Of a DNA stretch of 57,175 nucleotides, positions 34,759 through 43,213 are shown in pieces. Both the position numbers and the translations under genes were made by a program. Source of the DNA: OLB6 sp964493635. Its GTDB lineage: Bacteria > Bacteroidota > Ignavibacteria > Kapaibacteriales > Kapaibacteriaceae. The notes under the pieces were generated by a model. It made no database searches. It saw only the letters and a list, made by a program, of their open reading frames with translations, and had not been told where the DNA came from. How positions within the stretch are numbered: position 1 is the stretch's first letter; the number at the start of each line of letters is the position of its first letter. Location of the stretch: NCBI GenBank assembly GCA_964493635.1, contig CAZBOW010000011.1, forward strand, positions 1 to 57,175, given 5' to 3'.

Positions 34759-35791
34759 GGTAGTCACCTTGCTGCAAAGATAGGATGTGATTCACAGCTG
34801 TAGCGGCTGCGGTAGCCGCTTCGTCGGAAATCTGATGGTGGAACACCGCCCGCAAGACGCCGGGCCGAATCTGAGCAATGCGCACACCCTGCTGATGCAG
34901 GGCGTCAATAAACGGTTCGGTGGGCACGTTCACACGGAACATGACGATGTTGGTCTGCACGCGATCCAGGTGTACCTGGACTAACGGATGCGTAGCGATG
35001 GCCTCCGCAAACTGCCGCGCTCGACGATGGTCCTCGGCAAGCAGTGGAAGCACATGATCAAGGGCATAGAGTGCCGCCGCGGCCAGCATGCCGGTCTGGC
35101 GCATGCCCCCTCCCAGCATCTTCCTCCACCGCCAGGCCTGATCGATACGGGCTCGTGTCGACAGAATCAGCGACCCCACCGGGGCCCCAAGCCCCTTGCT
35201 CAGGCACACACTCATGGTGTCGAACACCGCGCCGTAGCGATCTGGAGACGTCCCTGTTGCCACCATGGCATTCCAGATGCGGGCTCCATCGCAGTGCAGC
35301 GCGATTCCTCGGCGTTGGGCAAGCGACTGGACGTCGTGCAAGTAGGAAAGGTCTAGAACCGTTCCGCCATGACGGTTGTGACTGTTTTCAACCGCGATGA
35401 CCGCCGTTCGGGGATAATAGTAGGCCGCGGGTCGAATTGCCTGCTCGATGGCTTCGAGGGGCATGGCACCGGAGAAGGACGGCACGGCGTGAATCTGCGC
35501 TCGGGCAATCACACTGGCTGCGGCGTTTTCATAGTGCAGGATATGGGCATCGGCCTCGGCAATCACCTCGTCGCCGGTCGTGGCATGTAACGCCAGGCAG
35601 ATTTGGTTGCCTTGCGTTCCGCTGGGAACAAACAACGCGGCCTCTTTGCCGAACATCGCGGCAACGCGCTCCTGCAGAGCATTGACGGTAGGGTCCTCAG
35701 CATAGACGTCGTCGCCAACGGGTGCCTCAGCCATGGCGGCCCGCATGGCGTCGCCGGGAACGGTTACGGTATCACTGCGCAGATCGATCAT
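34745..35791 (-). CDS. Low-specificity L-threonine aldolase (PLP enzyme)
   Basis: 348 residues. The start MIDLRSDTVTVPGDAMRAAM, VGDDVYAEDPTVNALQ, VPSGTQGNQICL, HCDGARIWNA and the PLP-lysine motif MSVCLSKGLGAPVGSL are those of LtaE/GlyI-type aldolases. It cleaves threonine/allo-threonine to glycine and acetaldehyde. ATG 35791 matches the family start and has a TAACTTCG box 3 nt upstream. It is divergent from the acyl-CoA ligase, with mirror-image promoters. Confidence 0.93.
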   Translation of the reverse strand: MIDLRSDTVTVPGDAMRAAMAEAPVGDDVYAEDPTVNALQERVAAMFGKEAALFVPSGTQGNQICLALHATTGDEVIAEADAHILHYENAAASVIARAQIHAVPSFSGAMPLEAIEQAIRPAAYYYPRTAVIAVENSHNRHGGTVLDLSYLHDVQSLAQRRGIALHCDGARIWNAMVATGTSPDRYGAVFDTMSVCLSKGLGAPVGSLILSTRARIDQAWRWRKMLGGGMRQTGMLAAAALYALDHVLPLLAEDHRRARQFAEAIATHPLVQVHLDRVQTNIVMFRVNVPTEPFIDALHQQGVRIAQIRPGVLRAVFHHQISDEAATAAATAVNHILSLQQGDYHGNS

Positions 35792-35794
35792 CTG

Positions 35795-35802
35795 CGAAGT
35801 TA
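35795..35802 (-). promoter_or_regulatory. TAACTTCG promoter box 3 nt upstream of threonine aldolase
   Basis: On the minus strand it reads CGTAACTTCGC, forming one arm of an 11-bp perfect inverted repeat (35794-35804 with 35826-35836). The start codon follows 3 nt after the box. Confidence 0.55.
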
Positions 35803-35827
35803 CGCGACGATCCACCGTTCGCGCTCG

Positions 35828-35835
35828 TAACTTCG
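35828..35835 (+). promoter_or_regulatory. TAACTTCG promoter box 3 nt upstream of the acyl-CoA ligase
   Basis: Second arm of the 11-bp inverted repeat, again CGTAACTTCGC, with ATG 35839 3 nt after the box. The symmetry suggests two back-to-back leaderless promoters. Confidence 0.55.
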
Positions 35836-35838
35836 CGC

Positions 35839-37506
35839 ATGATGGATCCACGAACATCGGTGGTACGCACGGTTGATGGCCTGCTGCCGGCGGACTTCTC
35901 CACGACATTCCGATCGTGGGGGGCACTCATGGCCCACCAGCACGCTACGAACCTTGAAAAGCCGTGGTTGATCTACATTGATGAACATGGCCAGCGGTCG
36001 GTATGGTCGTACGCCGTCTTCATCGATACCGCCCAACGTCTGGCCCAGCTTCTTGCCACCCACGATGTAGTGCGTGGAAGCCGCGTTGTCATTGCCGGCC
36101 ACAACCATCCCGACACCATTCTGGCCTACATGGCCTGCTGGTTGATTGGTGCGTGTGCCGTCCCGCTGAACATGACAGAAGATCCCCAGAGGTTACGGTA
36201 CATTCTGGGAGCGTGTGGCGCTTCGATCGCACTCTGTCGGCCAGAGTATGCCGAACAGCTCGGGGCGGATCTTCTGGAACGGAACTACCAGACCATCCTC
36301 GTTGACACCGACGATGCCAGCGCATCGGCGTTCTACGCTGCCGTGCGCGCTCACGCCCCCTATCCCTTCCCCGACGAAACGGTCGATCAACGGTGGGATG
36401 AGTGCCTAATGGTGTACACCAGTGGTACCACCGGACATCCCAAGGCCGTTGTACTCATTCAGCAGAATCTGTTTGCCGACGGCGAGGCGATCGCGGCGTG
36501 GCACGGCATCACGGCGACGCAACGCATGATGTGTGTCCTGCCGGTGCATCACGTCAACGGAACTATCGTGACGCACGTAACGCCATTTATCGCCGGGGCC
36601 TCCGTTGTTCTGCATCGAAAGTTTTCTGCACGACGGTTCTTCCCCTCGATCGTTGCCGAGGGCGTGCACATTGTGAGTGTGGTGCCAACACTGTTGGCGA
36701 TGGTCCTCGAGGCACAGGCACCCGCCGACGGGGTTCATGAAGGGGGCTTCCGGCACATCATCTGTGGTGCTGGGCCGCTCACCTGCGAGCTGGCCGATCG
36801 CTTCGAACAGCGCTACCAGATTCCCATTATCCATGGGTACGGCCTGAGCGAAACCACGTGCTACTCCTGCTTCGTGCCGGTGCATCACACTCCGCAGGAG
36901 CATCGTCACTGGATGCAGGACTATGGTTTTCCATCCATCGGCGCATCACTTCCCTGTAATGAGATGGCCATCATGCGCCCCGACGGTTCGCTGGCCGAGG
37001 CCGGGGAGCGAGGCGAAATTGTTATTCGGGGTGCCTCGGTGATGATCGGCTACGATCGCAACCCGGAGGCCAATGCCACTGCCTTTGCCGGCGACTGGTT
37101 TCACTCCGGCGACGAAGGATTCTACGTTCGTGACAGCAGCGCAGAGGCCTTCTACTTTATCACGGGCCGTTTGAAGGAGCTCATCATCCGCGGTGGCGTC
37201 AACCTCGCTCCTTTAGAGATCGATGAAGTGATCAATCGCGCGCCGGGCGTGGCCGCTGCCATCTGCGTTGGGTTCGAGCATACGCTCTATGGCGAAGAGG
37301 TTGGCGCCCTGGTGGTTCGAAACGATACCGCGGTAACCGAGGACGACATTCTCGCGTTCTGTCGGAGCCATCTTCCGTTTAGCAAGGCTCCGAAGGTTGT
37401 GGTGTTCGCCGATAGCTTGCCAGTGACAAGTACCGGGAAGTACCAACGCAACCGAGTCAAGCACCTGTTCGCGGCCTGGAAGGATGCCCAGTTCCGGGGG
37501 GAGTGA
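35839..37506 (+). CDS. AMP-forming acyl-CoA synthetase/ligase
   Basis: 555 residues of the adenylate-forming superfamily: phosphate loop VYTSGTTGHPKAV, A5 motif HGYGLSETT, A7 WFHSGDEGFY, A8 TGRLKELIIRGGVNLAPLEID and A10 TSTGKYQRN with the catalytic lysine. It activates a carboxylic acid as acyl-AMP and transfers it to CoA; the acid is unknown. The start is set at ATG 35839 (second ATG follows directly) because of the promoter box; the longer upstream frame runs into the aldolase. It ends 3 nt before a convergent gene. Confidence 0.93.
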   Translation: MMDPRTSVVRTVDGLLPADFSTTFRSWGALMAHQHATNLEKPWLIYIDEHGQRSVWSYAVFIDTAQRLAQLLATHDVVRGSRVVIAGHNHPDTILAYMACWLIGACAVPLNMTEDPQRLRYILGACGASIALCRPEYAEQLGADLLERNYQTILVDTDDASASAFYAAVRAHAPYPFPDETVDQRWDECLMVYTSGTTGHPKAVVLIQQNLFADGEAIAAWHGITATQRMMCVLPVHHVNGTIVTHVTPFIAGASVVLHRKFSARRFFPSIVAEGVHIVSVVPTLLAMVLEAQAPADGVHEGGFRHIICGAGPLTCELADRFEQRYQIPIIHGYGLSETTCYSCFVPVHHTPQEHRHWMQDYGFPSIGASLPCNEMAIMRPDGSLAEAGERGEIVIRGASVMIGYDRNPEANATAFAGDWFHSGDEGFYVRDSSAEAFYFITGRLKELIIRGGVNLAPLEIDEVINRAPGVAAAICVGFEHTLYGEEVGALVVRNDTAVTEDDILAFCRSHLPFSKAPKVVVFADSLPVTSTGKYQRNRVKHLFAAWKDAQFRGE

Positions 37507-37509
37507 GCG

Positions 37510-38025
37510 CTACTGAACGTCGTGCGCGCTCAATCCAGGCCGAGGGATATAGAATGCAACCTGGGCTGCCTCGACCCGTTCAGGATGGATATGTCCGGCT
37601 GGCAAGACGGCTCGAACAATCCAACCGTGTGGTACCTGCAGCAGTCGCTCTGTTGGATCGGCAAGGGCCGGATGACGATACTGCACCTCATCGATCATTT
37701 CTTGGGTAAGTGCCGCCGTGTCGCCCACGACGTAGAAATGATACAGGTAGGTTCTGCGACGACCGTGGTCCAGCGACCGGCGCTCTACTTGGCTGCGCGT
37801 TAAGGATTCGGCAACCTTCAGCAGATGGAGGGAATCATACTCGTCCACCTCAACAAACAAGATCGAGGTGTGCTCCACACCAAGGGTATCGATCACCACA
37901 TCGGACACCCGATAGGTACCGGTGAGGTCTCTACTGGCCCCATACCACCAGATATAGGCCACCATCAAGGCCAGTCCCGCGGCTACAAGCACTGCGATGA
38001 TGATCGTGGTCGTTCGTTGCTGCAT
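37510..38025 (-). CDS. Membrane-anchored protein of unknown function
   Basis: 171 residues, starting MQQRTTTIIIAVLVAAGLAL with one N-terminal helix (about residues 7-27) and a periplasmic-type mature part. No family recognised. The mature part contains alternating strands (TGTYRVSDVVIDTLG, TSILFVEVDEYDSLHLL) and an arginine-rich loop. The ATG at 38025 is chosen because the hydrophobic anchor starts there. It lies 26 nt after the stop of the dolichol-kinase-like gene on the same strand. Confidence 0.6.
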   Translation of the reverse strand: MQQRTTTIIIAVLVAAGLALMVAYIWWYGASRDLTGTYRVSDVVIDTLGVEHTSILFVEVDEYDSLHLLKVAESLTRSQVERRSLDHGRRRTYLYHFYVVGDTAALTQEMIDEVQYRHPALADPTERLLQVPHGWIVRAVLPAGHIHPERVEAAQVAFYIPRPGLSAHDVQ

Positions 38026-38051
38026 TAGGATACCAGGGACGAGGAATGTTG

Positions 38052-38869
38052 TTACGGAAGGAGGTGAACAAACGACGCGCTGTGCATCAGGTGGGTTGTC
38101 CACTCCCCCATCATGAGTGTTACGGCAAAACTGAACGGGATCGTGATGTTATCGTCCATGTGCAAGCGCACGCTACCGGCCTCGACAACACTGCTGACCA
38201 CGGAGGCAACAGCGCCCCATGCGAGGTAGGCCATGGGCATCTGGTACAGGAGCCCATAAAAGATCACCACGGCCATTCCACTGATGGCAAAGGCNNNNNN
38301 NNNNNNNNNNNNNNNNNNNNNNNNNNNNNNNNNNNNNNNNNNNNNNNNNNNNNNNNNNNNNNNNNNNNNNNNNNNNNNNNNNNNNNNNNNNNNNTCTGGT
38401 ACAGGAGCCCATAAAAGATCACCACGGCCATTCCACTGATGGCAAAGGCTACGGTTCCCACCAAGGATTTGTCGAGGAACGGTCGCCGTCCGAAGCGCCG
38501 CCCCAGTAATGCAGCCGACGTATCTGAAACGATCAGTACCGTAAACGCCGTCACCCCCACGATGGTTGGGAAGGCGCCGAGAGTCAGGGTGGCCGCAATA
38601 AGCACCCACGTTGCCCCAGTAAGGGTGAATCTCCCCTGATCGGATTCATGCGCTCGAAGCAAGGGGCCCACCAGGCGCGTGAGCAGCAGACGTGTTGGTG
38701 TATGGTAGTATCGAGCAACGTCGATGACCAGTGACACCAGCGTCATGGCCAGAAGAATCCCAATCCCTGTTACATGGTCGATGTTCAGGTACACGGCGGG
38801 GATGCCGAGCGACGACAAATGGATCGATTTTCTGCCAAGCTCGCTGTGATAGCTAATTTGCTGCGTCAA
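38052..38869 (-). CDS. CTP-dependent dolichol/phytol kinase-like membrane protein (contains assembly gap)
   Basis: A polytopic protein: RKSIHLSSLGIPAVYL, GIGILLAMTLVSLVIDVARY, IVSDTSAALLGRRFGRRPF, DKSLVGTVAFAISG, and after the gap VVEAGSVRLHMDDNITIPF. The last is the CTP-binding-type EDDN-like motif of SEC59/VTE5 kinases, which phosphorylate polyprenols or phytol. The apparent break at 38295 is artificial: both flanks carry the same 55 bp, and collapsing them gives a continuous protein (GLLYQMPMAYLAWG). The start is TTG at 38869, supported by AGGAGG about 10 nt upstream. ATG alternatives are worse. Confidence 0.82.
38295..38394. other. Assembly gap (100 N), false: flanks overlap by 55 bp
   Basis: The 55 bp before the gap (38240-38294) are identical to the 55 bp after it (38395-38449). 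This is the expected result of two contigs sharing one 55-mer, so there is probably no missing sequence and one copy is redundant. Confidence 0.9.
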
Positions 38870-38903
38870 CGTAGGCCTTCCTCCTGCAATACCACGAAAC
38901 GTT

Positions 38904-39797
38904 ATGCCTCAGATGTCTACAATCACGGCCAAGTCCTACGCGAAGCTCAATCTGGGGTTATCGATTACGGGGACCCGCCCAGACGGCTTCCATGATCTCG
39001 ACTCCGTGTTTGTGGAAATCGACCTCTGCGACGAAATCACCATTGAAGCGTCCAGCGACCTCAGTGTCGTGAGCATCCCAACCGTTACGGACTCGCCCCA
39101 AGACAACATCGTCTACCGAGCAGCAACGTTGCTCTCCAGCCGTCTTGGCGTTCCGGCACGGGCAAAGATAACCGTCCAGAAGCGGATCCCGACGGGAGCA
39201 GGTCTGGGCGGGGGCTCCTCCAACGGAGCGTGCGTGCTCAACGTTCTCTATGCGGCATGGACCGGCCACTCACCTGCCACGGCCGAGGCGTATGCACTGC
39301 TTTCGCCCATTGCTGAACAACTAGGAAGCGATGTCCCCTTCTTCCTTCGTGGCGGCGTAGCGCATGTCACCGGTCGTGGTGAACACGTCACGGCTCTGCC
39401 GCTTCACCTGCCATGGTACTTTCTTGTGGTCCTTCCCGGTGTGCACATCTCCACCGTCGAAGCCTACGGCTCGCTTCGCGCATCGCTTGGCCTGCCGGAC
39501 ACGGGGCCTTGGAAGCGCGCAAGCACGCAACCCGCTGAGATCGTCCGAACGGCAATCATGCATGATGGGGAGGGCTTAGATACGCTGCGAAACGATTTTG
39601 AGCCGTATGCCTTTGCTGCCCACCCGCAGCTGGAATCCCTCTGTGCCACGCTGCGGTCGCGTGGAGCGCTGTATGCGGGAATGAGTGGAAGTGGTTCAAC
39701 GATCTTCGGGGTGTACCGCACCGCCAACGAGGCTCGTGCCGCACAACACGGTCTGGAGGTTCCGTCCTATGTTTGCAGGCACGTCGTCAGATCGTAG
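38904..39797 (+). CDS. ispE: 4-diphosphocytidyl-2-C-methyl-D-erythritol kinase
   Basis: 297 residues of the GHMP kinase family. AKSYAKLNLGLSITGTRPDG with the catalytic Lys/Asp region, the ATP loop PTGAGLGGGSSNGA and C-terminal GMSGSGSTIFGVY are diagnostic for IspE. It phosphorylates CDP-ME in the MEP isoprenoid pathway, the same route as dxs in this window. The start is ATG 38904; ATG 38913 (MSTITAKS) is possible. It is divergent from the kinase-like gene, with 34 bp between starts, and followed 25 nt later by glgA. Confidence 0.96.
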   Translation: MPQMSTITAKSYAKLNLGLSITGTRPDGFHDLDSVFVEIDLCDEITIEASSDLSVVSIPTVTDSPQDNIVYRAATLLSSRLGVPARAKITVQKRIPTGAGLGGGSSNGACVLNVLYAAWTGHSPATAEAYALLSPIAEQLGSDVPFFLRGGVAHVTGRGEHVTALPLHLPWYFLVVLPGVHISTVEAYGSLRASLGLPDTGPWKRASTQPAEIVRTAIMHDGEGLDTLRNDFEPYAFAAHPQLESLCATLRSRGALYAGMSGSGSTIFGVYRTANEARAAQHGLEVPSYVCRHVVRS

Positions 39798-39822
39798 GAT
39801 GATCGCAGTATCAGGAGTACCA

Positions 39823-41289
39823 ATGAACATTCTGCAAGTCTCCGCCGAGGCAGCACCCTATGCAAAGGTTGGTGGTCTTGCCGACATGACTGGTGCCCTA
39901 CCGCGGGCCTGGGCCGCCGACGGACACCATGTTGTCCCAGTACTGCCACTGTACGGCACCATCGATCGCGAGAGGTTCGGAATCATCCCAACGTCGATCG
40001 TCCTATCGGTGGCCTGCTCAACGTGGACGGAGTACGCAACGGTCTACACCGGCCAACTTCCCGACTCCGATGTGACCGTCTACTTCATCCGCTCGGCTGA
40101 CTACTTTGATCGCCCTGGCATCTATGGCTATCACGATGGCTTCGACGACAACGATCGTCGGTTTCTGTTTCTGTGTCGCGCGGCCTTCGAGCTTGCCAAA
40201 GCCATCAACTTCCAACCCGACGTCATCCATACGCACGATTACCACACGGCTCCCATGATGGCCATGCTGGCCGTGGAGTATCGTCATACACCCCACTTCT
40301 CGCGCACGGCCGGTGTCTTCACCATCCACAACATGGCCTATCAGGGGATGTACGACCCGGGCCGGGCAATGGACCTCTGTGGGTTCCCCCCTCAGGACTT
40401 CTATGCCGGAAGCTGGTATGAACATCATGGGATGTTCAATGCCATGAAGACCGGAATCATGTTTGCGCAGAAGGTGACCACCGTCAGTCCAACCTATGCC
40501 GAGGAGATCCGCTGGACGCCAGAGGGCATGGGATTGCAAGGGGCTCTGCAGGCGCGAAGTGCTGATCTGATCGGCGTGCTCAACGGTATTGACACGTCCG
40601 TGTGGTCGCCGGCAACCGATGAGCATCTCGTAGTGCCCTACACCGCCGACGACCTTTCCAAGAAGGAGGTCAACAAACGAGCGCTGCTGCTGGATTGCGG
40701 GTTCGATCTGACTGATGCTTCAGCTCCAATACCGCTGGTCGGGATGGTCACACGCTTGACAGACCAAAAAGGAATCCAACTGCTTCCGGAGGTGCTCCCC
40801 ACCCTGTTTGAGCAACACCTAATGCGAATGGTTGTGCTTGGTAGCGGACAATCCAACCACGAAGAGGCGCTTGCCTCGTTAGCTCGGCGCTACCCCAAGC
40901 ACCTCTTCCTGGCCACCGGTTACAACGAGGCACTGTCGCATCGCATCCAAGCAGCCAGTGATTACTATCTCATGCCGTCACTGTTTGAACCATGCGGACT
41001 CACTCAGCTCTTCGCCCTGGCCTACGGCACGATTCCCATTGTGCGTTCGGTAGGGGGCTTGGCCGACACCGTCGAGGAATATGACCCGGTCTCCATGAGG
41101 GGAACCGGCTTTCGCTTCGGACCATTCACCGCCGAAGCTCTCGGCTCGACCATGGAACGAGCCTTCCACGTCTATCGCCGAGAGCCTCATTGGACCACCC
41201 TTCGGCGCCAGGCGATGGCCTGTGATTACTCCATCGAGCGCACGGCGCGCCATTACGTGGACGTCTTCAGCTGGGCCGCACGGCCATGA
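39823..41289 (+). CDS. glgA: Glycogen/starch synthase (GT5)
   Basis: 488 residues. N-terminal MNILQVSAEAAPYAKVGGLA carries the ADP-glucose-binding KVGGL motif, followed by HTHDYHTAPMMAML, VNKRALLLDCGF and the C-terminal PSLFEPCGLTQLFALAYGTI with the catalytic EPCGL motif. It elongates alpha-1,4-glucan from ADP-glucose. The ATG at 39823 is preferred over the longer frame because AGGAG lies about 6 nt upstream and the family starts there. No glgB, glgC or glgP nearby. Its end overlaps the convergent phosphatase gene by 23 nt. Confidence 0.95.
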   Translation: MNILQVSAEAAPYAKVGGLADMTGALPRAWAADGHHVVPVLPLYGTIDRERFGIIPTSIVLSVACSTWTEYATVYTGQLPDSDVTVYFIRSADYFDRPGIYGYHDGFDDNDRRFLFLCRAAFELAKAINFQPDVIHTHDYHTAPMMAMLAVEYRHTPHFSRTAGVFTIHNMAYQGMYDPGRAMDLCGFPPQDFYAGSWYEHHGMFNAMKTGIMFAQKVTTVSPTYAEEIRWTPEGMGLQGALQARSADLIGVLNGIDTSVWSPATDEHLVVPYTADDLSKKEVNKRALLLDCGFDLTDASAPIPLVGMVTRLTDQKGIQLLPEVLPTLFEQHLMRMVVLGSGQSNHEEALASLARRYPKHLFLATGYNEALSHRIQAASDYYLMPSLFEPCGLTQLFALAYGTIPIVRSVGGLADTVEEYDPVSMRGTGFRFGPFTAEALGSTMERAFHVYRREPHWTTLRRQAMACDYSIERTARHYVDVFSWAARP

Positions 41290-43107
41290 TCGTGACATCA
41301 TCGGGTACTCCATCGCGATGATGGACCTCGGCCGCCCGTGCGATGGACTCGACCACCACCGGTGTCGGGCTCGAGCTCAGCTGGCGCGTGAGAACCCGCA
41401 GCCGGTCCATGCCGAACTCTTCGCCGGCAGTCCGGGCCTCTACGACGCCGTCGGTGTAGAGTAGCAGGAGCGTTCCCGGACCAAACGCCGCAACGCCGGT
41501 TCGATACGCCGGCGGATCGGGTAGCACACCCGTTAAGACCCCTCCCTCGCGCAACAGGGTAACGTCATGTGAATCGTGCACGAGCAATGGTGGGTGGTGG
41601 CCAGCATTGACGTACGTGAGCTCTCCACGGAGCGTGTCAATCACGCCTACAAACATTGTGATAAACACCTCCGGCTCCGTGTTGTGGCACACAACCGTGT
41701 TGATACGGTGCATCATCTCGGAGAGAGATACATCGGTCGTTGCCAGCACGTTGAGTGCGGCCTGGACATTGGCCATGAGCAGTGCTGCGGGAATCCCTTT
41801 ACCGGCAACATCGGCGATGGCAACCATCACGCGATGCGCGTCCAGAGGAATCACGTCGTAATAATCGCCGCCTACCCTGCCGCTCGGCCGGTGTAGGGCG
41901 GCGATCTCCAGTCCAGGGAAGCAGGGATTACTGGGCAGCAAACCACGCTGAATCTCGGAGGCAATTGCCAGTTCGTCGTCGAGACGCTGCTTGGTGATCT
42001 GTTCGATGCTCATCATCGCCGTCGATCCAATGGCTTCGAGGTAGGCAAGATCTTCATCGGTGAAGGTCCTGGCACTCAATGGTTCTCCGGTGACGATCAC
42101 CCCTTTGGTTACCCCATGAACCGTCAGCGGCGCAACCATCGCCACCGAAGCCGACTGCAGCAGCCCGAACCGTGGATCGTCGGTCGCAAGTCGTGCCACC
42201 AGAAGTGACTGATCGATGGAGATGAGGTCGTCATAGAGTGAGGCCAGGGACGATCCCATCGAGCGCTGCTCCAGCACCATGGCACCGTTGAGGGGTTCAC
42301 GAAGGAAAATGGCAACACTGGAGACCATCAGCTGCCCCATCACTCGATACGACAACAACCGAAACAGATCCTCATGGTTGCGCACCGTGGCAAAGTCGCG
42401 TGCTGTTTCGAACAGCGAGGTAATCATCAGCGTGCGCTGCTCCAACTGGCGAGCCGACTGCTTCAAGGATCGCACCAACAAGGCGTTGTGAGCCGTTGTT
42501 CCGATGATCACGCGCGCGATTTCGAGGTAGGCAACAACAGCTGGATCTTCGTAGGCATGGGCATGCATCGATGGCCCAAGGCAGAGGGCACCGACCACCG
42601 TACGACCAGATACCAGCGGTGCCACCAGCACAACGCCGGCCTGTGCCAGCGACGAGTTCGGCCCAGGGCGGTACAACTCGTGGTTCGACTCGTGGTTCGA
42701 CTCGTGGTTCGACTCGTGATGTACCTCTAACGGTACCTCCACGGAGGGAAGCCCNNNNNNNNNNNNNNNNNNNNNNNNNNNNNNNNNNNNNNNNNNNNNN
42801 NNNNNNNNNNNNNNNNNNNNNNNNNNNNNNNNNNNNNNNNNNNNNNNNNNNNNNACTCGTGGTTCGACTCGTGATGTACCTCTAACGGTACCTCCACGGA
42901 GGGAAGCCCCTTACACAAGTGCACGGGAGCGGAGAGTGTCCCCTCGTCGGGCAGGGCGATGCAGGCCTTAAATGCACCGATACGCCCCATCACGCTCAAC
43001 AGAGCGGTGTTCAAGATCTCCATGGGCTCCGCATCGGCAATCCGCGAGCTGAGCTCGAGCAGCGAGTCAATCTGTCGCTGAAGTCCGTGCGAAGTGGGTG
43101 CCTGCAT
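41267..43107 (-). CDS. GAF-GAF-PP2C (SpoIIE/RsbU-type) serine phosphatase, contains assembly gap
   Basis: Two GAF-like modules are followed by a SpoIIE phosphatase with intact metal motifs: RVGGDYYDVI, IADVAGKGIPAALLMANV, NAGHHPPLL, LLYTDGVVEA and DDVTIMAV. Such proteins dephosphorylate anti-sigma-factor antagonists in partner-switching cascades. Inside the first GAF module there is a HESNHESNHESN stretch encoded by a 12-bp array. The gap at 42755 has identical 55-bp flanks, so the frame break is artificial and the protein reads EVHHESNHE...LYRPG. ATG 43107 is chosen; a TATCTTCG box is 6 nt upstream. Confidence 0.87.
42676..42718. repeat. 12-bp tandem array, unit ACTCGTGGTTCG, 3.6 copies (HESN in GAF domain)
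   Basis: Three identical units (42676-42687, 42688-42699, 42700-42711) and a partial fourth. The minus strand encodes HESNHESNHESNHE. A degenerate 12-bp repeat (GTACCTCTAACG then GTACCTCCACGG) follows at 42721-42744. Confidence 0.92.
42755..42854. other. Assembly gap (100 N), false: flanks overlap by 55 bp
   Basis: The 55 bp left of the gap (42700-42754) recur exactly right of it (42855-42909), as for the gap at 38295. No sequence need be missing, but the count of array units is uncertain because the overlap begins inside the array. Confidence 0.9.
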
Positions 43108-43113
43108 ATGATG

Positions 43114-43121
43114 CGAAGATA
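43114..43121 (-). promoter_or_regulatory. TATCTTCG promoter box 6 nt upstream of the GAF-phosphatase
   Basis: Context GCTATCTTCGC on the minus strand, 6 nt from ATG 43107. A member of the short-spacing group. Confidence 0.45.
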
Positions 43122-43158
43122 GCACCGAGCACACCGTCCCGTTCGACGGCAAATCCCG

Positions 43159-43166
43159 TAGATTTG
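43159..43166 (+). promoter_or_regulatory. TAGATTTG promoter box for the Oar-like receptor
   Basis: A perfect TAnnTTTG in CGTAGATTTGGC, 47 nt before ATG 43214, giving an ordinary 5' leader of about 40 nt. Divergent from the phosphatase promoter. Confidence 0.5.
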
Positions 43167-43213
43167 GCGATACTGTTGGTTATTCACCTTCTGCGTAGTT
43201 CTACGTGCGGCCT

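Noticed and set aside
34775..34782. TATCTTTG inside the threonine aldolase gene as a definite thioesterase promoter
   Set aside because: It matches the consensus and is 16 nt from the thioesterase start, but it encodes part of the aldolase C-terminus and could be chance; mentioned only in the gene entry.
38052..38869. Duplicated 55-bp segment as a real direct repeat in the kinase-like gene
   Set aside because: The duplicate flanks an N run exactly and the protein is continuous when one copy is removed, which points to an assembly overlap. The same applies at 42755.
42676..42718. Short repeats as a CRISPR array
   Set aside because: The units are 12 bp, directly adjacent, without spacers, and coding; there are no cas genes in the window.
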